Shown here piece after piece: positions 19,177 to 27,418 of a stretch of DNA of 64,000 nt (the first letter of the stretch is position 1; every line of letters starts with the position of its first letter). The translations under genes and the position numbers were made by a program. This DNA comes from Microvirga lupini. Lineage in GTDB: Bacteria; Pseudomonadota; Alphaproteobacteria; Rhizobiales; Beijerinckiaceae. The notes beneath the pieces are model-generated. The model saw only the letters and a program-made list of their open reading frames with translations, had not been told where the DNA came from and did no database searches. The stretch is from contig NZ_JACHWB010000001.1 of the NCBI RefSeq assembly GCF_014191055.1, positions 1,207,875-1,271,874 on the forward strand. The letters are read 5' to 3'.

Positions 19177-20277
19177 TTAGTGGCCGGTCGACTGGGCCGA
19201 TCTCTGCGGGTTGTAGTCCTTGAAGATCGCTTCGTTCTGCGGCCCTTCGACCTGGAGGATACCGGCAAGGCCACGCTCGACGCGGCTGAGAGCATGATCG
19301 ACCAGGATGTAGTTTCCGGGAACCTCAACCTTGAAATCCACCACGCTTGCACCGCCGGGAGGGGTGGTGATCGTCTGAACGTCTTTCATCGGCGAGCTCA
19401 GCGATGCCATCGGGTAAGCCTTATCGAAGATCTCGCCAATCACGTGGAAGGACGAAGTGTAATTCGGGCCACCAACGCCGAAGTAGATCCGGACCGTCTC
19501 ACCGACCTTTGCTTTGAGCGGGTTCTTCTTCAGAGCGTCGGTGCTGCCGTTGAAGATGAAGTACTCGGGGCGCTCGCTGAGGAGCTTATCGATGCTCTCA
19601 TCTGCATGACCCTTCGTGCCGTAGGCCTGCTCGGTGTAGATCTCTCCTTGCATGACGTAGAATTCATGATCAACCTTTGGCAGCCCTTCCTCCGGCTCCA
19701 CCAGGATCATGCCATACATTCCGTTGGCGATGTGCTGTGCGACAGTAGGTGTAGCACAGTGGTAGACATAGAGGCCGGGGTTAAGCGCCTTGAACTCGAA
19801 GCCGCGAGTCTCGCCGGGAGCAGCTTCAGTAGCCTTCGCGCCGCCGCCGGGGCCTGTGACCGCATGGAAGTCGACGTTGTGCATCATAAGGCTGTCTTCG
19901 GCGTTCTTCATCTTGACTTCAACCGTGTCGCCGACGCGGACGCGCACGAAGGGTCCTGGAACCTTATTGTTGAAGGTCCAGTAATGATAGGTGGTCCCGT
20001 CAGCCAGCTGGCCAGTCACTTCTGTGGTTTCCAGGTCGACCTTGACACGCTGCGGGCCCCGTTTTCCGATAGGACCGGGAAGATCGGTGGGCAGGCGTAC
20101 GATGTTCACAGGACCTGCGCTCGCTTCCGCGTGCGTATGGACATGAGGGGTGGCTGCGGCAACCTTGTCGCCTGCACGGGCAGGCAGCGGCTGTGTCAGC
20201 AGGGCCGCTGCGCCAAGCGCAAGAACGGCAGCGGTCGCGAGTAGCGGCCGGCGTCCCGAGAGTGTCATGGTCTTCAT
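19177..20277 (-). CDS. nirK: Copper-containing nitrite reductase NirK
   Basis: The 366-residue periplasmic enzyme reduces nitrite to NO. A signal peptide ends near LPARAG. Type 1 copper ligands are seen in the first cupredoxin domain (MMHNVDFH, then YHCATPTVAQHIANGMYGM giving Cys, His, Met), and type 2 copper His residues in the same segments plus SSFHVIGEIFDK in the second domain. The frame is open to 20325, but the ATG at 20277 has AAAGGAG six bases upstream and is preferred. The electron donor is probably the pseudoazurin at 28438. A TTG-N8-CAA box lies about 90 bases upstream. Confidence 0.96.
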   Translation of the reverse strand: MKTMTLSGRRPLLATAAVLALGAAALLTQPLPARAGDKVAAATPHVHTHAEASAGPVNIVRLPTDLPGPIGKRGPQRVKVDLETTEVTGQLADGTTYHYWTFNNKVPGPFVRVRVGDTVEVKMKNAEDSLMMHNVDFHAVTGPGGGAKATEAAPGETRGFEFKALNPGLYVYHCATPTVAQHIANGMYGMILVEPEEGLPKVDHEFYVMQGEIYTEQAYGTKGHADESIDKLLSERPEYFIFNGSTDALKKNPLKAKVGETVRIYFGVGGPNYTSSFHVIGEIFDKAYPMASLSSPMKDVQTITTPPGGASVVDFKVEVPGNYILVDHALSRVERGLAGILQVEGPQNEAIFKDYNPQRSAQSTGH

Positions 20278-20358
20278 CGTCATCTCCTTTGTGGGACCGC
20301 CTGGCGGATCGTTTTGGTCCGTCATCGGATGAAGATGTTTTACGACAAGAGCTCGAGC

Positions 20359-20384
20359 GCTTATTTGTTGCGGCGCAAATAAGC
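20359..20384 (-). promoter_or_regulatory. NnrR/FNR-type box upstream of nirK
   Basis: GCTTATTTG and CAAATAAGC form a 9-bp perfect inverted repeat around eight bases; its core TTGTTGCGGCGCAA (20365-20378) is TTG-N8-CAA. A -41.5 location predicts transcription from about 20330, leaving a 53-base leader. Confidence 0.75.
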
Positions 20385-20577
20385 TTGATCATACGGACAA
20401 TTACGTAGGGAGGCGCAGGTTGAGCGCCGGTCAAACGCTGACCGCAGTCCCTAAATCCTTACGTCATGTGCCATTCCGACAGCATCCCTTGATCTGGGAG
20501 AAGCTGAGGCTCATGCCACAATGCAAAATGGCAAGCTCAATGGACTGAGCCTCTTGTATGTCGCGGAAGAGGATTGT

Positions 20578-22491
20578 TTAGCGGATGAGCTGCCGATAAA
20601 TGGCTGGGAGAGCGGATGGCAGCTTCGCCACCTGACCCACAATGGCATAGCCGCCGCGGCCGAACAGGGTCGGGAAGTACGATTGCGCCTCCCGGTCCAC
20701 GGTCACGCCAAACACGGTGACGCCCGCTCTCCGGGCCTCGATCACAGCCCGGCGGGTATCCTCGATGCCGAAGCGGCCCTCATAATAGTCGATGTCATTC
20801 GGCTTGCCGTCGGTCAGCACCAGCAGCAGCTTCTGCCGGTTCGGACGCTCGGAGAGTTTCGCCGTGGCATGGCGGATACCCGCACCGATCCGGGTGTAGT
20901 AGCCGGGCTTCAGGGCCGAGATGCGCCGCACCACGGCTTGGTTCATCGGCTCGTCGAAGTCCTTCACGGTTTCGACCCGCACCCAGGACCGGCGGCGCGA
21001 CGTGAAGGTCAGGATGGAATGGGAATCGCCACAGGCGGCCAACCCATGCGCCAGCACCATCAGCGCTTCCTTCTCGACATCGAGCACCCGACGGTTGTCC
21101 ACCCAAGCATCGGTGGACAGCGAGACGTCAACCAGCAGCGTCACGGCGAGATCGTGCGCCTGACGCTTGCTGGCGAGGTGAACGCGATCCGAACCTGAAC
21201 CTCCTGAGAGCAGGTCGCTGCGGGCGCGCACCAGCGCGTCGATGTCGAGCTCCTCGCCATCCGGCTGCGCCCGCAGGATCTCGTGCTTGGGCCGCAGCGC
21301 CTCGAACTGCCGGCGCACGCGCCGGATCAGCCGGCGAGCCTCATCGTCGGCCTCCCAAGCCTCGCCCTGTTCGGGCGCAGGGGCCGCAAGCACCCGGCAG
21401 TGGTTCGGCAGATAGGCTTTGCGGGTATAGTCCCATTCCGGATAGGTGAGATCGGCCGTCAGGCTCGCCGTGTCGACGGCCTCCGGTGGCAGGTCGAGAT
21501 CGAACTTAAGCCTGGTGGCCGGCTTGCCCTTGTGCTGGGAGAGCGGAATCTCCTCCATCTCGTCCAGGGCCTTCTCGGCGTTCTCGTCCTCGTCATCGTC
21601 GGAGGGGCGGTTGACGTTGACCATCTCCGCCATGGCCAGGATCTTCTCGAACCGGTTGAGGATGAACGGGTCGCTGCGGTGGGGCTGATCCGCTTCGCGC
21701 CGTGCGGCGAAGCGCTTGCGCGTGTCCGCGGCGGCGAGATCACTGGTTGCTGCCGGCTCGTCGCTGCTGCGATTGGGTTCTCCGGTCTCACGGGTCCAGG
21801 TGTCGCCCCAGAGCGGAACGGGCAGGAAGGGCTGGTAGCCCGCAGGGGCTTGGCGTGGAAGGGACGCGTCGCAAGCCGCCGTGTCCCAGAAGGGAGGCGG
21901 CGTCGCACCACCGTCCCCGAGGAGCGAGAGCACGATCTGCTCGATCCTGCGCTCCGCAGCCGGCAGGGGGCGCTGCGGCCGCTCCTCCAGCATGGCGGTG
22001 CAAAGGTCCTTGTACATGCCCGCCAGGCCGGGGCACTCCGCCAGAACGGCGGCGACCGTCTCCCGCACCCGCCGGAGCATCAGGATGTCCCGGCGCAGCG
22101 GATCGGCTTCATGGATCGGCTCCAGGGGAGCATGGGCGAAGTAGGCCGCGAGCCAGAGATAAAGCGCGCGATTGAGCACGCTTGACGGGAACAGCTCGAT
22201 CCGCGGCGGCAGGAACAGGGTGGCCGCGTCCCGTCCGGGCTGCTCGAGCCGCTCCTCGGTGACGCCAAGGCGCTGAAGGAAGTTCAGGCGGTGGGACGAG
22301 GCGCGCGCGGCGGTGCCAGCAAGCTGCACGCCGGTCTCGCCGCCGAGGCCGCGGAAGAAGACCGCGAGGGATCCGCGGACCTCGTCAAGGGAGACGCCAA
22401 GCTCGGGGTAGCGCGGGTAGGTCACCGCGCGGCCGACCAGCCGGTGCCAGAACTGGCCGACGGTTTCTTCGAGTTCGAGGAAGTCGAGCAT
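20578..22491 (-). CDS. norD: Nitric oxide reductase activation protein NorD
   Basis: A 637-residue protein with a C-terminal von Willebrand factor A domain (residues ~440-637): MIDAS-like DVSLSTDAW, then VLTDGKPNDIDYYEGRFG. NorD works with the AAA+ protein NorQ to assemble active NO reductase, probably in iron insertion or activation. It ends the norCBQD operon and starts 14 bases after norQ. The N-terminal half is helix-rich and acidic in the middle (DDDEDENAEKALDEMEE). Confidence 0.93.
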   Translation of the reverse strand: MLDFLELEETVGQFWHRLVGRAVTYPRYPELGVSLDEVRGSLAVFFRGLGGETGVQLAGTAARASSHRLNFLQRLGVTEERLEQPGRDAATLFLPPRIELFPSSVLNRALYLWLAAYFAHAPLEPIHEADPLRRDILMLRRVRETVAAVLAECPGLAGMYKDLCTAMLEERPQRPLPAAERRIEQIVLSLLGDGGATPPPFWDTAACDASLPRQAPAGYQPFLPVPLWGDTWTRETGEPNRSSDEPAATSDLAAADTRKRFAARREADQPHRSDPFILNRFEKILAMAEMVNVNRPSDDDEDENAEKALDEMEEIPLSQHKGKPATRLKFDLDLPPEAVDTASLTADLTYPEWDYTRKAYLPNHCRVLAAPAPEQGEAWEADDEARRLIRRVRRQFEALRPKHEILRAQPDGEELDIDALVRARSDLLSGGSGSDRVHLASKRQAHDLAVTLLVDVSLSTDAWVDNRRVLDVEKEALMVLAHGLAACGDSHSILTFTSRRRSWVRVETVKDFDEPMNQAVVRRISALKPGYYTRIGAGIRHATAKLSERPNRQKLLLVLTDGKPNDIDYYEGRFGIEDTRRAVIEARRAGVTVFGVTVDREAQSYFPTLFGRGGYAIVGQVAKLPSALPAIYRQLIR

Positions 22492-22505
22492 GGCGGATCT
22501 CCGGA

Positions 22506-23318
22506 TCAGGCGAGCGTCGCGCGAGCAACCTCGATCAGGGCCTTCTTGACGTCGAGATCGTCGGTCAGCGGCTCGATCATGGCGGCGAGAACCGCTTCTT
22601 CAACCGGGACCCCCGCGGCAATGAGGGACGCGCAGTAGACCACCAAGCGTGTGGACACGCCTTCCTCCAGGTCCTGGCCTTTGAGCGCCCGCAGGCGGCG
22701 GGCCAGCAGGAGCAGTGGACGCACACGCGCCGCGGACAGGCCGCTCTCGGCCGCGACGACGACGCTCTCGTGCTCGACCGGCAGGAAGTCGAACTCGATG
22801 GCCACGAAGCGCTGGCGCGTGGAAGGCTTCAGCGACTTGAGCAGGGTCTGATAGCCGGGATTGTACGACACGACGAGCATGAAGGAATCCGGCGCCTGCA
22901 GCTCCTCGCCCGTGCGGTCGAGCGGCAGGATGCGCCGGTCGTCGGTGAGGGGATGGAGCACCACGGTCACGTCCTTGCGCGCCTCCACGATCTCGTCGAG
23001 GTAGCAGATGCCGCCCTCGCGCACGGCGCGGGTGAGGGGGCCGTCGGCCCAGACCGTATCGCCCCCCTTCAGGAGATAGCGACCGGTGAGGTCGGCGGCC
23101 GTGAGATCGTCGTGGCAGGAGACGGTGTGGAGGGGCAGCCCGAGTTTTGCCGCCATATGCGCGACAAACCGTGTTTTGCCGCAGCCGGTCGGACCTTTCA
23201 GGAGCAGGGGCAGGCGCTTGCTCCAGGCCAGCTCGAAGAGAGCGCCTTCATTGCCGGCTGGAACGTAGTAGGGGATTTCGACGGCGGGTTCAGGAACGGC
23301 TTGCAGCAGGGGTTTCAT
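22506..23318 (-). CDS. norQ: MoxR-type AAA+ ATPase NorQ
   Basis: A 270-residue AAA+ ATPase activating NO reductase together with NorD. Walker A GPTGCGKTRFV, Walker B GICYLDEIVEA and sensor-1 region VVSYNPGYQ are intact. GAGG precedes the ATG at 23318. The 59-base gap to norB contains a strong GC hairpin. Confidence 0.94.
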   Translation of the reverse strand: MKPLLQAVPEPAVEIPYYVPAGNEGALFELAWSKRLPLLLKGPTGCGKTRFVAHMAAKLGLPLHTVSCHDDLTAADLTGRYLLKGGDTVWADGPLTRAVREGGICYLDEIVEARKDVTVVLHPLTDDRRILPLDRTGEELQAPDSFMLVVSYNPGYQTLLKSLKPSTRQRFVAIEFDFLPVEHESVVVAAESGLSAARVRPLLLLARRLRALKGQDLEEGVSTRLVVYCASLIAAGVPVEEAVLAAMIEPLTDDLDVKKALIEVARATLA

Positions 23319-23346
23319 CGGTCAATCCTCAATATTCGAGACGGGG

Positions 23347-23372
23347 CAGGGCGGCCCGGTCCGGCCGCCCTG
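23347..23372 (-). other. Intercistronic GC hairpin between norB and norQ
   Basis: CAGGGCGGCC and GGCCGCCCTG form a perfect 10-bp stem with a 6-base loop in the norB-norQ gap. No U tract follows, so it looks more like an mRNA-stability or processing element than a full terminator; it could lower norQD relative to norCB. Confidence 0.55.
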
Positions 23373-23377
23373 ATGGC

Positions 23378-24724
23378 TCACTCGGCGGGCTGGAGACCAT
23401 GCGCGATGCGCGGCGCCTTCTCGCGGCCGGGGACGAAGACCGCGTAGACGAACATCGCTGCGGAGATCAGCACGAACACGCCGGAGCCGAGGCGGATCCA
23501 GTAGAACAGCGCCAGTTGATCCTGGACGTCCATGTACGACTGGCCGAGCACGCGCTGCAGGTGGACCTGGATCACGCCCGCGAAGGTGAGCGCGAAGGTC
23601 ATCACCGACATGGCCGTGCACATGATCCAGAAGCTCACGATGCTGAGCATCTGGTTGTACGGGGCCCGGCCGAGGATCTGCGGCACGGCGTAGGCCATCA
23701 TGGCGAGGTTGAGCATCACATAGGCGCCGAAGAAGGCGAGGTGCCCGTGGGCGGCGGTGACCTGCGTACCGTGGGTATAATAGTTCACCGACGACAGGGT
23801 GTGCAGGAAGCCCCAGACGCCGGCGCCGAAGAAGGCCATGACCGAACAGCCGATCGACCACAGCAGAGCCGCGCGGTTCGGGTGCTTGCGGCCGGCCTTC
23901 CAAGTCATCTGGACGGTGAAGACCACCATGGTGAAGAAGGGTGCGACCTCAAGGGTGGAGAACAGGGAGCCGATCCACTGCCAGTAGCCGGGCGCGCCGA
24001 TCCAGTAGAAGTGATGACCGGTGCCGAGGATGCCGGAGAACAGCGCCATGCCGACGATGACGTAGAGCCACTTCTCCACCACCTCGCGGTCGATGCCGTT
24101 GAGCTTGATCATCAGGAAGGCGAGCACGGAGGCCATGATCAGCTCCCACACCCCCTCGACCCAGAGATGCACGATGTACCACCAGTACATCTTGTCGACC
24201 GCCAGGTTGGAAGGGTTGTAGAAGGAGAACAGGAAGAAGATCGCCACGCCCCACAGCCCGAAGAGCAGGATGTTGGTGACGACGGTCTTGCGGCCCTTGA
24301 GCACCGTCATGGTGATGTTGAACAGGAACATCAGGCAGACGACCACGATGCCGACCTTGATGAGGAAGGGCTGCTCCAGGAATTCGCGACCCTCGTGGAT
24401 CTTGAACAGGTAGCCCACCACCGCGATGCCCGCCGCGATGAAGAACATCCAGAACTGGAGCCTGGCGAGGAATGGGCTGAAGAGCTCGGTCTCGGTTTCC
24501 TCCGGAACCAGGTAGTAGGTGGCTCCCATGAAGCCGATCAGCAGCCAGACGATGAGCGCGTTGGTGTGGATCATCCGGACGACGTTGAACGGCAGCAACT
24601 CCGACAGCGTGTTGGGCAGGACGTAGATCGTGCCGGCGAGAACGCCGAACAGGACTTGGGCGATGAACAGGGCCAGGGCTCCGTAGAAGTAGAGCAGGGC
24701 CACCTTTTGCGTTTGGTACTTCAT
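23378..24724 (-). CDS. norB: Nitric oxide reductase large subunit NorB
   Basis: Membrane haem-copper-family subunit (448 residues, ~12 helices) reducing NO to N2O. His ligands for haem b and the haem b3/FeB site are seen in NVVRMIHTNALIVW, MYWWYIVHLWVEGVWELIMA and GTGHHFYWIG, and in the HGHLAFFGAYVMLNLAM segment. It is the short cNor type without the quinol-oxidising extension. The ATG follows GAGGGGAAGATC. Together with NorC it forms the cytochrome c or cupredoxin-dependent enzyme. Confidence 0.97.
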   Translation of the reverse strand: MKYQTQKVALLYFYGALALFIAQVLFGVLAGTIYVLPNTLSELLPFNVVRMIHTNALIVWLLIGFMGATYYLVPEETETELFSPFLARLQFWMFFIAAGIAVVGYLFKIHEGREFLEQPFLIKVGIVVVCLMFLFNITMTVLKGRKTVVTNILLFGLWGVAIFFLFSFYNPSNLAVDKMYWWYIVHLWVEGVWELIMASVLAFLMIKLNGIDREVVEKWLYVIVGMALFSGILGTGHHFYWIGAPGYWQWIGSLFSTLEVAPFFTMVVFTVQMTWKAGRKHPNRAALLWSIGCSVMAFFGAGVWGFLHTLSSVNYYTHGTQVTAAHGHLAFFGAYVMLNLAMMAYAVPQILGRAPYNQMLSIVSFWIMCTAMSVMTFALTFAGVIQVHLQRVLGQSYMDVQDQLALFYWIRLGSGVFVLISAAMFVYAVFVPGREKAPRIAHGLQPAE

Positions 24725-24736
24725 GATCTTCCCCTC

Positions 24737-25189
24737 TCAGCCGGCATTGTTCGGCGGCCAGCTCTGGGTCTTGATGCGGCTGGTCCATTCCAGGAAGTCG
24801 GCGAGGTCGTTGAGTTCCTGGTCGGTCAGGTTGAACTGCGGCATCTGGCGCCGTCCTTCGATGCCGGTCGGCTGGGCGGCCATCCAGGCCTTCAGCGTCT
24901 CGCGGGCGCCGGCCGGATCGTCCTTGCCGCCGTAGCGAACCCAGACATTGCCGAGCTCGGGGGCGAAGTAGGCCCCTTCGCCGAGGATGGAGTGGCAGTT
25001 GATGCAGGAGTTTTTCTCCCACACATGCTTGCCGCGGGCGACGGAGTCGTTGAGCGTCGACACATCGGTCGACGTGGTGTTCATGTAGTAGTGACTGTGG
25101 GCGGTCAGGCCCACGAAGATGGCGAAGAAGAAGAACGAGCCTCCGTAGAACACGTTTCTTGCCGCCGATTTGGTGAGGACTTCAGCCAT
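24737..25189 (-). CDS. norC: Nitric oxide reductase cytochrome c subunit NorC
   Basis: A 150-residue membrane-anchored cytochrome c delivering electrons to NorB. One N-terminal membrane helix (GGSFFFFAIFVGLTAHS) precedes the haem site CINCH at residues 62-66, and the distal Met is in RRQMPQF. The frame is open to 25393, but the ATG at 25189 has AAGGA upstream and matches the family N-terminus. The ~220-base leader to norF contains a TTG-N8-CAA box, so norCBQD can have its own promoter. Confidence 0.95.
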   Translation of the reverse strand: MAEVLTKSAARNVFYGGSFFFFAIFVGLTAHSHYYMNTTSTDVSTLNDSVARGKHVWEKNSCINCHSILGEGAYFAPELGNVWVRYGGKDDPAGARETLKAWMAAQPTGIEGRRQMPQFNLTDQELNDLADFLEWTSRIKTQSWPPNNAG

Positions 25190-25379
25190 CACGCGATCCT
25201 TCTTGATCGGGCAGGGAGGTGAGGGATGCGGCACGGGCCGCGGTGCTGGACAGCCTGTGGCGGGCTTCGGCTGCCGGCCGTCCGATCGAGAGGGGTGAAC
25301 ATGGGTGACACCTCGCAATGAAATCGCTTGCCGCGCTGAGCGGATGATCGGCAACGTACAGAAGCGTGCGGGGTGTTCT

Positions 25380-25393
25380 TTGTTCTGGCACAA
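25380..25393 (-). promoter_or_regulatory. FNR/NnrR-type box upstream of norC
   Basis: TTGTTCTGGCACAA is TTG-N8-CAA, located between norF and norC. A class II site would start transcription near 25345, a 156-base leader before norC. Confidence 0.5.
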
Positions 25394-25414
25394 GTTCTGG
25401 AGGGGAGCGCTCCG

Positions 25415-25690
25415 TCAGCCGCGCAGAAGATTGATTGCGGTGGCGCTCCAGGCCGAGACGGCAACCAGGATTAGCCAGGACGACAGCGCAATCTGCCAAC
25501 CGGACGGAGCATGTCTGAGCTTAAGAAAGTCCATCAGCATCCAGCGCCCCTTAAGGACGGTTGCCGCTAGCACGATGCCGCTACCGACGAGGCCTCTCGC
25601 TCCCACATGCCAGACGATCATGCTGAGGGCGGTGAACAGAACCAGCAGGAACCAGGCGCGCGTTGCTTGGCGTGCGGCAATCCGAGTCAT
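25415..25690 (-). CDS. norF: NorF-like small membrane protein
   Basis: A 91-residue protein with about three hydrophobic segments (WFLLVLFTALSMIVW, GSGIVLAATVLKGRWMLM, IALSSWLILVAVSAW), matching the size and topology of NorF/cytochrome oxidase subunit IV-like proteins found next to norE. It starts three bases after the norE stop. NorF contributes to NO reductase activity in Paracoccus, though its role is not defined. Confidence 0.8.
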   Translation of the reverse strand: MTRIAARQATRAWFLLVLFTALSMIVWHVGARGLVGSGIVLAATVLKGRWMLMDFLKLRHAPSGWQIALSSWLILVAVSAWSATAINLLRG

Positions 25691-25693
25691 GAT

Positions 25694-26260
25694 TCATCCA
25701 ACCAGATAGATCAGCGGGTACATCACGACCCAGACGAGATCGACCATGTGCCAGAAAGCCGTGCCGGTCTTCAGATTATCCAAGCTGTCGTACATTGCGA
25801 CCGCCGCGATGATAATAACTCCAAGTATGACGTGGAGGAGGTGGAATCCCGTCGCAAGGAAATAGAGCGTGAAGAACGTGTCCGTCTCTAGACCAATGCC
25901 CACACTTACCTTGGTCGCGTACTCCACAACCTTAATGGCGGTGAAGACGCAGCCCAGGGCTGCCGCTCCCGCGAGCAGCAGGCGCGCTATCGTCCGGCGT
26001 CCGATCACGCGAGCCTCGACGGCCAAGGCGGCCAGCCATCCGCTGGTGATCAAGACGAGTGTGTTCACCCCGCCAAGGACGGGGTCGAGCTGTGCCCGGC
26101 CTGCCGAAAAAACATCCGAATGAACAACTCCCGTTATGGCGAAGATTGCGAAGAGAAGTCCGAAAGTGACAGTCTCAGTCAAGATGAGAACCCACATCAT
26201 CGGGTGTCCCGGCAGGTCCGAGAGTGCTCCCCAGGTTCTGTTCTCTCGCGCGGTGTCCAT
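25694..26260 (-). CDS. norE: NorE, cytochrome c oxidase subunit III family
   Basis: A 188-residue membrane protein of five helices with the subunit III hallmark ATGFHLLHVILGVIII near residue 130 and WHMVDLVWVVMYPLIYL at the end. NorE proteins accompany NO reductase and improve NO-dependent growth; they are not catalytic. GAGGG precedes the ATG. A strong NnrR-type box is 62 bases upstream. Confidence 0.88.
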   Translation of the reverse strand: MDTARENRTWGALSDLPGHPMMWVLILTETVTFGLLFAIFAITGVVHSDVFSAGRAQLDPVLGGVNTLVLITSGWLAALAVEARVIGRRTIARLLLAGAAALGCVFTAIKVVEYATKVSVGIGLETDTFFTLYFLATGFHLLHVILGVIIIAAVAMYDSLDNLKTGTAFWHMVDLVWVVMYPLIYLVG

Positions 26261-26321
26261 CGTTACCCTCTGGTCAGAACTTGCCAGGGCCGATGGTTAT
26301 GCCGGTTATCGCGCATGCTCG

Positions 26322-26335
26322 TTGCGCTGTCGCAA
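26322..26335. promoter_or_regulatory. NnrR-type box, divergent norE / small ORF
   Basis: TTGCGCTGTCGCAA is a perfect TTGCG-N4-CGCAA palindrome. In the minus direction a -41.5 site predicts a 27-base leader for norE; in the plus direction it predicts a 23-base leader for the 26393 gene, so one box could serve both. Confidence 0.75.
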
Positions 26336-26392
26336 ACAAGTCCTCCGCGTTTCGGTTCATAGAAAGATGGAGTCGAAATACAGGGGAGATCG

Positions 26393-26551
26393 ATGATGAG
26401 CGATGCGCAAGTTGGACTGGTGATGGCGACACCCCTCATCGTCATATTCGCCGTGATGCTTCACAGAATGGGTGTGCTGCGCTTGAGCGGCACCGTTGCA
26501 GCGGTGACCATGTCGGTTGTGATCGCCGTGACCCTGTTCCTCACTCAATAG
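26393..26551 (+). CDS. Very small membrane protein of unknown function
   Basis: A 52-residue protein predicted as two membrane helices (VGLVMATPLIVIFAVML and VAAVTMSVVIAVTLFL) joined by a short basic turn (HRMGVLRLSG). GGGGAGA precedes the ATG. It is divergent from norE and would share its NnrR-type box. I do not recognise the family; NO reductase or regulator neighbourhoods often contain such small membrane proteins. Confidence 0.6.
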   Translation: MMSDAQVGLVMATPLIVIFAVMLHRMGVLRLSGTVAAVTMSVVIAVTLFLTQ

Positions 26552-26619
26552 CCAAGCCCTGAGTGGAGTAGTCGAGAGGAGCAGGTCCCCTCGCTTTTGG
26601 CGCTTCAAGATGAGGTGCT

Positions 26620-26868
26620 TCAGGCCACCTCGCGGCTGATGCGCACCTGCCAGAGACCTGGGCCCTTTACGATGTAGTCCCAATCGAACGAGCCCGGGTA
26701 TCTGATGCCGAATTGGTAGAGGAGCGGCCTCAGATCATAATCGTTCACGAGCACGAGGCTCTCCCCTTCGTACAATTGGTCGAAGGTCCCGAAGATCAGG
26801 GGATGATGCAACTGCGGCATGATCTGTCGGAGGTCGATGACGGTCTCGGTGGCGTTGCAACTGCACAT
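26620..26868 (-). CDS. DUF2249 domain protein
   Basis: An 82-residue soluble protein with the DUF2249 pattern: VIDLRQIMPQLHHPLIFGTFDQL, GESLVLVNDYDLRPLLYQF and a C-terminal GPGLWQVRISR. The N-terminal CSC is close to the start. DUF2249 proteins are common near denitrification and hemerythrin genes and are related to the SirA/TusA fold; function unproven. The frame is open to 26952, but the ATG at 26868 matches the domain start. Confidence 0.78.
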   Translation of the reverse strand: MCSCNATETVIDLRQIMPQLHHPLIFGTFDQLYEGESLVLVNDYDLRPLLYQFGIRYPGSFDWDYIVKGPGLWQVRISREVA

Positions 26869-27075
26869 CGGTAGGTTCTCTTTGGTGGCCGGATTGGAGC
26901 CTTTCGCGACATTCGGGCAATAGTGTATCGGTCGAGAGGACGCCCCCAACATCGCATTTGGTGCCCCCGACGGCGATTCTGCTCCAACAATCGGAATATT
27001 TACACATCGCTGGTGCGGCTTCTTTGCCCCATCTCAAACAATAAGGTGCCTTGAGACTCCGCATCCTTCGGCTCG

Positions 27076-27089
27076 TTGATGCCGCGCAA
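27076..27089 (+). promoter_or_regulatory. FNR/NnrR-type box upstream of DUF1858 gene
   Basis: TTGATGCCGCGCAA is TTG-N8-CAA. A site at -41.5 would start transcription near 27124, after the first ATG (27119) but before the ATGs at 27152/27155. Confidence 0.5.
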
Positions 27090-27154
27090 AGAGCGGCGGC
27101 GAGAAACCCGGTAAACAGATGATGTCCATTGAAATCATTGGCTTGGAGGCCATG

Positions 27155-27409
27155 ATGTCCGTTGAAGCAACTCAGTTCGTCGACGAGGTGATGCGGCGCT
27201 GGCCCATGACGATCCGCGTCTTCCTGAACCACAGGATGCACTGCGTGGGATGCCCTATCACCTGCTTTCACACCGTTGCTGACGCCTGCCGGGAGCATGG
27301 CGTCGAACAGGCCCAATTCCTCGCGGAGTTGGATGCTATGATTGCCAAGCGGAGCGAGCCCTCAAGCGACCGTGATCTCGGGGTCGTCGTCGCCCATTGG
27401 CCTGCATGA
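27155..27409 (+). CDS. DUF1858 / HCP-associated redox-disulfide domain protein
   Basis: An 84-residue protein with VDEVMRRWPMTIRVFLNHRMHCVGCPITCFHTVADACREHG, matching the DUF1858/ScdA-N-like domain that carries a conserved CxxC pair and is found with NO-detoxifying and iron-sulfur repair proteins. Several starts are possible (27119, 27152, 27155). 27155 has GGAGG five bases upstream and agrees with the start point implied by the box at 27076. The first 33 bases of the longer version look like a local duplication of the start region. It is convergent with the Crp/Fnr gene at 27419. Confidence 0.8.
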   Translation: MSVEATQFVDEVMRRWPMTIRVFLNHRMHCVGCPITCFHTVADACREHGVEQAQFLAELDAMIAKRSEPSSDRDLGVVVAHWPA

Positions 27410-27418
27410 GGCGTACGC

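Noticed and set aside
19168..20244. A 358-codon plus-strand frame opposite nirK
   Set aside because: nirK on the minus strand has full copper ligands and signal peptide; the opposite frame has no recognisable features.
20343..20577. A further gene between nirK and norD
   Set aside because: Only short frames without ribosome sites; the region is better explained as the nirK promoter and the norD 3' end.
23147..25222. A 691-codon open frame on the plus strand, opposite norB/norC/norQ
   Set aside because: It is antisense to clear norQ, norB and norC genes and its translation is dominated by Asp, Glu, His and Gly repeats, the usual result of reading GC-rich membrane-protein genes backwards.
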